The notes beneath the pieces were generated by a model that had not been told where the DNA came from, did not search any database, and saw only the letters and a list, made by a program, of their open reading frames with translations. From positions 1 to 24,921 of the forward strand of contig JBAYHV010000009.1 of the NCBI GenBank assembly GCA_041665985.1: DNA of 24,921 nucleotides. Direction: 5' to 3'. How positions within the stretch are numbered: the first letter of the stretch is position 1; each line of letters starts with the position of its first letter. The stretch is from CAIRYW01 sp041665985 (GTDB lineage: Bacteria > Patescibacteriota > Minisyncoccia > Phycocordibacterales > CAIRYW01). Positions 20,580 to 24,921 of the stretch are shown in pieces. The position numbers and the translations under genes were made by a program.

Positions 20580-21638
20580 TTAATTATTATTTAAATCAAT
20601 TTCTCCTTTCTCAATTTGTTCTTTCAGGGAAACATCTGAAATAGAAGCCAAAAAATCTAGCATTTTTTGTTTTTCATTTCCTTCTTCAAAACTTGGACTA
20701 GAATCCTGAATAGCTATTGGCATAATTATTATTTTTTCCTTCAGAATTCCCTTATTTTCTGATCTTACAATCTTTAAAGTTATTGCATGGGTAGTGTCGT
20801 AAGAAAAATTTTGGTCAAAGATAAAATTACCCAAGGAATAAAAAATTGGTCTATTTTGATAGATCTCTAAGCTTTCTACTACGTGAGGATGAGTTCCTAC
20901 TATAATATCAGCTCCCCTATCTATCATTTTTCTAAAGTTTGTCTTCTGTAATGTTGTTGGGTAATGCTCGTACTCAATTCCAGAATGAGGCATCACGATA
21001 ACATAGTAGGCTTCTGATTTGTACTGATCTATTAACTCTAGAATACGATCAACTTTTCCCCCAAATTCGTTCCAGCTAATAAAAACAATTTTGAATCCAT
21101 TTTTTTCGAAAGTTGCCACTTTATCATCATGATTAAAATAATCTCCAAAAGGTTTTAGATTGGATACTCTCAAAAAATCATAAGATTGTTTTATTCCATC
21201 AAGACCAAAATCATTATTATGATTATTAGCTTGTGAAAGCGCATCAAAACCAACATTTTTTAACGTTTCCGAAACAGTTGGATCAAAAGTAAATCTTAAA
21301 ATATTACGGTCTTTGGCGGAAACAGAATCAAAATTTGTAATTACTCCTTCCAAATTTGCTATTGAAATATCTGCATTTTTAATAACTTCAGTAGTTGAAG
21401 CAAAAATATAATCTGACCCAAATTGTTTTATCCTTTTTCTTACTTGCCTATCAAGCATTATATCTCCAGCAACAAAAATATTTATTTTGTTTTCTTCAAC
21501 TACAACTGGAGTATTAATAGGTGAAGCAATTATATTTTCGGAAACAACTTTTTGTTTTTCAAAATTTATAAAAAAAATTAGAGAAATTATAAATACAATT
21601 AGAAAAGAAAAAAAAGAAATTAGTATTTTAGTTTTCAC
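20580..21638 (-). CDS. CapA-family (PGA_cap) metallophosphoesterase-like protein
   Basis: The 352-residue protein has an N-terminal membrane helix (about 5-25) and an extracytoplasmic calcineurin-like domain of the CapA type. Motifs in order are VAGDIMLDR (56-64), NLEG (95-98), NNHNND (138-143), PHSG (217-220, where many relatives have HWG), GTHPHV (248-253) and YSLGNFIF (267-274). CapA proteins take part in poly-gamma-glutamate capsule assembly, but many CapA-like proteins in bacteria without capB/capC have unknown roles, and no cap partner is seen here. The start codon is GTG (21638); no ATG is available before the conserved region. The palindrome at 21658-21706 lies 20 nt upstream. Confidence 0.85.
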   Translation of the reverse strand: MKTKILISFFSFLIVFIISLIFFINFEKQKVVSENIIASPINTPVVVEENKINIFVAGDIMLDRQVRKRIKQFGSDYIFASTTEVIKNADISIANLEGVITNFDSVSAKDRNILRFTFDPTVSETLKNVGFDALSQANNHNNDFGLDGIKQSYDFLRVSNLKPFGDYFNHDDKVATFEKNGFKIVFISWNEFGGKVDRILELIDQYKSEAYYVIVMPHSGIEYEHYPTTLQKTNFRKMIDRGADIIVGTHPHVVESLEIYQNRPIFYSLGNFIFDQNFSYDTTHAITLKIVRSENKGILKEKIIIMPIAIQDSSPSFEEGNEKQKMLDFLASISDVSLKEQIEKGEIDLNNN

Positions 21639-21657
21639 TTCAGATATTGGATTTTTT

Positions 21658-21706
21658 AATTTTTTGGAGGAGAAAGCTCCTTTGGAGGTCTATCCTCCAA
21701 AAAATT
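21658..21706. repeat. Composite palindrome, T-tract/GGAGG...CCTCC/A-tract (copy 2)
   Basis: The outer arms AATTTTTTGGAGGA (21658-21671) and TCCTCCAAAAAATT (21693-21706) are perfectly complementary. Inside, CTCC-TTT-GGAG, or alternatively GGAG...CTCC plus GGAGG-TCTAT-CCTCC, can form. It shares TTTGGAGGTCT-N-TCCTCCAAAAAA with the reverse complement of the copy at 1317-1376. It lies between gyrB and the CapA-like gene. Confidence 0.65.
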
Positions 21707-21750
21707 TTTCCACTTTACGAACTTAGTACTTTATAAACTTAGAACAAACC

Positions 21751-23835
21751 TTAGATATCCAGTCTTGCAAGCTTTGCATTTGATTGAATGAAAGCTTTTC
21801 TTGAAGGTACGTCATTGCCCATCAAAATATCTACAACTTTGTCAGCTTCAATAGCATCTTCAACAGTGATCTGTTTCAAAACTCGGTTATTTTTATCCAT
21901 TGTTGTCTCACCAAGCTCTTCGGCGTTCATTTCTCCAAGACCCTTGTATCTTTGAATTGTAACTTTTTTTGTTTTTTTGCCAGCTTCTTTTCCTTCCTTG
22001 CCTCCTTTTTCTTCTGCTTCCTCCTCAGAAACTTCTTCCATCGCTTCCTCGCCTTCTGTCGCTTCAGTTATTTGGATTTTTTCATCTTTCAAAAACTTTT
22101 CTTTTTCTTGTTCTGAGTAAAAATAATGAAATTCTTTTCCTAACTTTAATTTGTATAAAGGTGGTTGAGCGATATAAATAAACCCGCCATCGATCAAAGG
22201 TTTGAAATGTCTGTAGAAAAGAGTAAGAAGAAGCGTTCTAATATGAGCACCGTCAACGTCGGCATCTGTTGCAATAATAATTTTATGATATCGAAGTTTT
22301 GCAATATCAAAAGTATCTCCAATGGCAGTACCTAGAGCCACCACAAGGTTTGTGATCTGCTCTGATGCAAGCATCTTATCAAGACGAGCTCTTTCTATGT
22401 TCAAGATTTTTCCTCTAAGCGGTAAAATAGCCTGAGTCCTTCTGTCTCGTCCTGTTTTTGCAGTACCTCCAGCAGAGTCTCCCTCTACAATAAATAGTTC
22501 TGATTCTGCGGCATTTTTACTTTGACAGTCGGCAAGTTTTCCAGGAAGGGTCATACCCTCAAGAGCGCCTTTTCGAAGAATTGAATCCTTAGCAGCTTTA
22601 GCAGCTTTTCTTCCGCGCATTGCAAGAATAACTTTATTCATTACAGCTTTTGCATCTTCAGGATTTTCTTCTAGGTACATTGAGAATGATTCACCTAAAA
22701 CACTAGCTACTGCGCCTTGTGCTTCCATACTTCCAAGTTTTGCTTTTGTCTGTCCTTCAAATTGAATTTCAGGAAGCTTAACCGAAACTACAGCAGTTAT
22801 TCCCTCAAGAACATCGTCACCAATAAAACTTTCATCGGCTTCCTTTAGATAACCATTTTTCTTTGCATAAGTATTGATCGTTCTTGTAAGTGCAGTTTTG
22901 AAACCAGTAATATGTGTTCCACCTTCTGGGTTGTAAATATTGTTCGCAAAACCTACGATCTTTGCAGACATATCATCAATATACTGAATAGCAACTTCAA
23001 CTAAAGTTTTTCCTTCTTCTTTTTCTACATAAAAAATATTTTTATGTATTGGTTTTGAAAGAGTGTTATAAAATTTTATTAAAGAAACAAGACCTCCTTC
23101 AAAATAAAAACTAACGGAAGGAGCTTCAATACTTTCATCTTTCAAGAAAAAAACTTCCTCAAAATTTACTTTCTCTTTGTATTCCCTTGCATCAATAACA
23201 TTGATCAAAAGATTTTTTACAAGATAAGCCTGCTGACGAAGATGACTTACAATTTTTTCATAATTAAAATCAATTCCCTCTTTAAAAATTTCTATGTCTG
23301 GTTTGAAAGTTGTAATTGTTCCGTGCTCTTTTGAGTTAGCAACTTTTTTTACTTTGGCTAAAGGCTTTCCTATTTTATATTCTTGAATATATTTTCCTCC
23401 ATCGCGGTGAACCTCTGCCTTAAGATCTTTAGATAAGGCATTTACCACTGAAGCTCCCACTCCATGAAGTCCTCCAGAAAATTTGTAGGAATTATTATCA
23501 AATTTTCCTCCGGCATGGAGTACAGTCATAATAGTTTCGAGCGCTGAAACTTTTGTCTTTGCGTGCATATCAACGGGAATTCCAGCTCCATCATCGGCAA
23601 TACGAACATAACCATCAGGAAGAAGAGCAACTTCAATTCGTGAACATCTGTTTGCCATTGCTTCATCTCTTGAGTTATCAAAAATTTCCCAGATCAAATG
23701 ATGAAGACCGTCTGGTCCTGTTGTGCCAATATACATTCCTGGTCGTCTACGAACAGCTTCTAGACCTTCAAGAACTGTAATTTGAGCTGCTCCGTATTCT
23801 TGTTTTTTATCCTTATTTTTTTCTTCTTTGGCCAT
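21751..23835 (-). CDS. gyrB: DNA gyrase subunit B
   Basis: The ATPase subunit of type IIA topoisomerase that, with GyrA, introduces negative supercoils. The 694-residue protein has the GHKL ATPase site (EIFDNSRDEA 50-59, DDGAGIP 81-87, GGLHGVGASVVNALS 121-135), QTKAKLGS (362-369), and the TOPRIM motifs EGDSAGG (451-457) and TDADVDGAHIR (523-533). QRYKGLGEMNAEEL (628-641) and the C-terminal RKAFIQSNAKLARLDI complete it. An acidic/basic low-complexity stretch (about 591-624, EATEGEE...KEGKEAGKKTKK) interrupts the region before QRYKGLGE. ParE is the main alternative; the QTK-loop and TOPRIM sequences favour GyrB. No gyrA, recF or dnaA neighbour is present. Confidence 0.93.
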   Translation of the reverse strand: MAKEEKNKDKKQEYGAAQITVLEGLEAVRRRPGMYIGTTGPDGLHHLIWEIFDNSRDEAMANRCSRIEVALLPDGYVRIADDGAGIPVDMHAKTKVSALETIMTVLHAGGKFDNNSYKFSGGLHGVGASVVNALSKDLKAEVHRDGGKYIQEYKIGKPLAKVKKVANSKEHGTITTFKPDIEIFKEGIDFNYEKIVSHLRQQAYLVKNLLINVIDAREYKEKVNFEEVFFLKDESIEAPSVSFYFEGGLVSLIKFYNTLSKPIHKNIFYVEKEEGKTLVEVAIQYIDDMSAKIVGFANNIYNPEGGTHITGFKTALTRTINTYAKKNGYLKEADESFIGDDVLEGITAVVSVKLPEIQFEGQTKAKLGSMEAQGAVASVLGESFSMYLEENPEDAKAVMNKVILAMRGRKAAKAAKDSILRKGALEGMTLPGKLADCQSKNAAESELFIVEGDSAGGTAKTGRDRRTQAILPLRGKILNIERARLDKMLASEQITNLVVALGTAIGDTFDIAKLRYHKIIIATDADVDGAHIRTLLLTLFYRHFKPLIDGGFIYIAQPPLYKLKLGKEFHYFYSEQEKEKFLKDEKIQITEATEGEEAMEEVSEEEAEEKGGKEGKEAGKKTKKVTIQRYKGLGEMNAEELGETTMDKNNRVLKQITVEDAIEADKVVDILMGNDVPSRKAFIQSNAKLARLDI

Positions 23836-23863
23836 AATTTTTATTAAATATTATTACTGAATG

Positions 23864-23918
23864 TTTTGCAATTAAAACTCAATTTACCCTTATTTTTATT
23901 CAAAAAATTTGTTAGGGT
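23864..23918. repeat. Direct repeat upstream of gyrB, copy 1
   Basis: It begins TTTTGCAAT, contains AAACTCAA and TTCAAAAAA, and ends TTGTTAGGGT. Copy 2 is at 23987-24042 with roughly three quarters or more identity. Both copies are preceded by TATTATT. Confidence 0.65.
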
Positions 23919-23986
23919 GTTTTTTTCTTCTTCTCGTCCTTTCAAATTTTTTGTCATATTTTTTTTGAATATTATTTTATCGTATA

Positions 23987-24042
23987 TTTTGCAATCTAAA
24001 CTCAAACTTTAACCTAATTTTGTTCAAAAAACTTGTTAGGGT
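23987..24042. repeat. Direct repeat upstream of gyrB, copy 2
   Basis: Same TTTTGCAAT...TTGTTAGGGT element as 23864-23918, spaced by about 123 bp. On the minus strand both copies read TTGAGTTT then ATTGCAAAA, which could supply -35-like boxes for gyrB. Confidence 0.65.
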
Positions 24043-24124
24043 AAACCATGATTTTAAAAATTAAAAGCCCATAAAGGCTTATTTATTTTTAAATTATAGC
24101 ATTTTTTGGATAGATAAATCAGTA

Positions 24125-24152
24125 TTGACAAGTATATTTTTCATGGTAACTT
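24125..24152 (+). promoter_or_regulatory. Promoter of the 169-residue protein gene
   Basis: A perfect -35 TTGACA (24125-24130) and a weak -10 TAACTT (24147-24152) have a 16-nt spacer. The predicted start is about 4 nt before the ATG. Confidence 0.4.
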
Positions 24153-24162
24153 TAAAAAAAAC

Positions 24163-24672
24163 ATGAACATTCTCTCTCACGAAGATACAGCATCTAACCT
24201 GCAATTAAAGGAAGAAGAGTTGAAGGAACAGCAACGGCAAATTCGGAAAGCCCACAGAAACAGGGCTCTTGCGTCACTCCAAACCAACAAAAGTCCAGAG
24301 GAAGAAATCAAAGAGCTTCTGCTTGTGTATGGTGAAATCGACTCTTTCGATGACAAAAAGGCAATTGACTTCTTCAAAGATATTAACCGTCTCTGGTATT
24401 GGTACACCCAAATCGAGTACAGTGAAATATCTTTGCCACAGTTTAGCCAAAAGCTTATCCGGCAACACTACCTAAGTGAAGCCAGGAAGGCCTGCGTTGA
24501 GCAAATGGTGTCGCTCTGTTTGAAAATAACAGGTGGCAACCGCCGTCACTTCTACCCAGAGTTCTGGAAAACGATTTGTACTGAAGAGTCGGTGTATCAC
24601 GTCGTCAAAGACCTCAAAAAAATCCTAAGGAAAGTTCCTCTTTGGTTTTGTTGGGGATGCTGGGAGTTATAA
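24163..24672 (+). CDS. Unknown 169-residue soluble protein
   Basis: No family is recognised. The N-terminal 40 residues are charged and Gln/Arg-rich, likely helical or coiled coil (KEEELKEQQRQIRKAHRNRA). The middle is rich in aromatics (RLWYWYTQIEY), and the C-terminus ends with RKVPLWFCWGCWEL, which includes a C-W-G-C pair. No signal peptide or clear membrane span. GC is about 44 percent by my count, distinctly above the neighbouring genes, with GC-ending codons that are rare in gyrB. A promoter immediately upstream and an intrinsic terminator 11 nt after the stop make it a compact single-gene unit, like the 65-residue gene at 16103. Several overlapping frames are shadows. Confidence 0.65.
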   Translation: MNILSHEDTASNLQLKEEELKEQQRQIRKAHRNRALASLQTNKSPEEEIKELLLVYGEIDSFDDKKAIDFFKDINRLWYWYTQIEYSEISLPQFSQKLIRQHYLSEARKACVEQMVSLCLKITGGNRRHFYPEFWKTICTEESVYHVVKDLKKILRKVPLWFCWGCWEL

Positions 24673-24683
24673 TTTGAGCAACG

Positions 24684-24716
24684 CCGTCCATCATTTATGA
24701 AGGACGGTATTTTTTA
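24684..24716 (+). terminator. Intrinsic terminator after the 169-residue protein gene
   Basis: CCGTCC (24684-24689) pairs with GGACGG (24702-24707), extended inside by TCA-TTTA-TGA, and is followed by TATTTTTTAT. Confidence 0.8.
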
Positions 24717-24735
24717 TAAAATATTTCTTAAAACC

Positions 24736-24762
24736 AAAAGCCCCGCCGAAGGCGGGGCTTTT
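24736..24762. terminator. Strong GC-rich bidirectional terminator
   Basis: AAAAGCCCCGCC (24736-24747), GAA loop, GGCGGGGCTTTT (24751-24762). It probably ends the partial minus-strand gene at the right edge. Confidence 0.9.
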
Positions 24763-24793
24763 GTTAGGGTTTAGTATTTCGAATTTAGGGTTT
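24763..24793. repeat. Copy 2 of the TTTAGTATTTCGAATTTAG repeat
   Basis: Nearly identical to 7684-7715, with AGGGTTT in place of AGGATTT flanks. Both copies lie at or just beyond the 3' end of a minus-strand gene. Confidence 0.6.
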
Positions 24794-24799
24794 CTAGTC

Positions 24800-24921
24800 C
24801 TACTCGATCATCTTGTTCGCCAACATACTCATCAGCTTCACAGCATTACCTTGAGCGATCTTGGCATCCTTGCTTGCCACAAAGGCATCCCATTGTCTTG
24901 TGATGACAGGATTCTGGAGTT
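24800..24921 (-). CDS. Unknown protein, C-terminal 39 residues only (gene runs off the right edge)
   Basis: An open frame enters from the right edge and ends at TAG (24800-24802). The visible residues include NPVITRQWDAFVASKDAKIA and end MSMLANKMIE, a helical, soluble C-terminus. Codon use is GC-richer than in most of the window, like that of the 169-residue gene. A strong terminator (24736-24762) follows in the direction of transcription. No family is recognised. Confidence 0.55.
   Translation of the reverse strand, partial: LQNPVITRQWDAFVASKDAKIAQGNAVKLMSMLANKMIE

Larger units (their letters stand above)
23836..24162. other. 327-bp AT-rich intergenic region upstream of gyrB
   Basis: No gene is visible. 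It holds two copies of a 55-56-bp direct repeat (23864-23918 and 23987-24042), a weak hairpin AAGCC...GGCTT followed by T (24065-24090), and the promoter of the 169-residue gene at its right end. The gyrB promoter must lie here, since the gene is divergent from its right-hand neighbour. Confidence 0.6.

Overview
The window looks like chromosomal DNA from a Candidate Phyla Radiation (Patescibacteria) bacterium, probably in or near the Parcubacteria/Paceibacteria. This is inferred from low GC (about one third in most genes), short intergenic gaps, the standard genetic code (TGA is never read through), streamlined enzymes, a sortase next to a CARDB-type surface protein, and tracts built from short AT-rich words between genes. 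No rRNA, tRNA, CRISPR array, transposase or phage module was found.

Positions 1-11050 hold a minus-strand block devoted to storage polysaccharide and glucose-6-phosphate. In transcription order (descending coordinates) it has a DUF3298-type anchored protein, a fusion of a eukaryotic-type phosphomannomutase (HAD) domain with alpha-glucan phosphorylase, glycogen synthase, a small coiled-coil protein, glucose-6-phosphate dehydrogenase, an unknown protein with amidoligase/GCS-like motifs, 6-phosphogluconate dehydrogenase, a metal-dependent cyclase-family hydrolase and a bifunctional phosphoglucose/phosphomannose isomerase. Together they suggest this route: glycogen to glucose-1-phosphate to glucose-6-phosphate (within one polypeptide), then to fructose-6-phosphate or, by oxidation, to ribulose-5-phosphate. 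No 6-phosphogluconolactonase, GlgC or GlgB is visible here. A class II fructose-bisphosphate aldolase (15133-15996) and a PfkB-type kinase (16416-17435) continue the sugar theme.

Positions 11100-16340 carry rsmG (plus strand), a small membrane zinc-ribbon protein, a Kef-type cation/proton antiporter with a long structured leader, a DoxX protein, a 57-residue membrane protein and a 65-residue single-TM protein. Positions 17440-18840 hold a candidate small RNA with its own promoter and terminator, an unknown protein with a possible RNase-type fold, and a sortase. A CARDB surface protein is divergent from the sortase (19037-20524). A CapA-like metallophosphoesterase, gyrB and an orphan 169-residue protein follow. 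A partial gene lies at each edge of the window.

Two genome-scale signals stand out. First, many genes have an extended -10 box (TGnTAnnnT) only 6-12 nt before the start codon, which predicts leaderless or nearly leaderless mRNAs. Second, most intergenic gaps hold a strong palindrome, often directly abutting that -10 box, and several palindromes fall into related families. The clearest candidates for something undescribed are the PMM-phosphorylase fusion, the amidoligase-like protein between zwf and gnd, the small RNA at about 17534-17620, and the folded leader of the antiporter gene.
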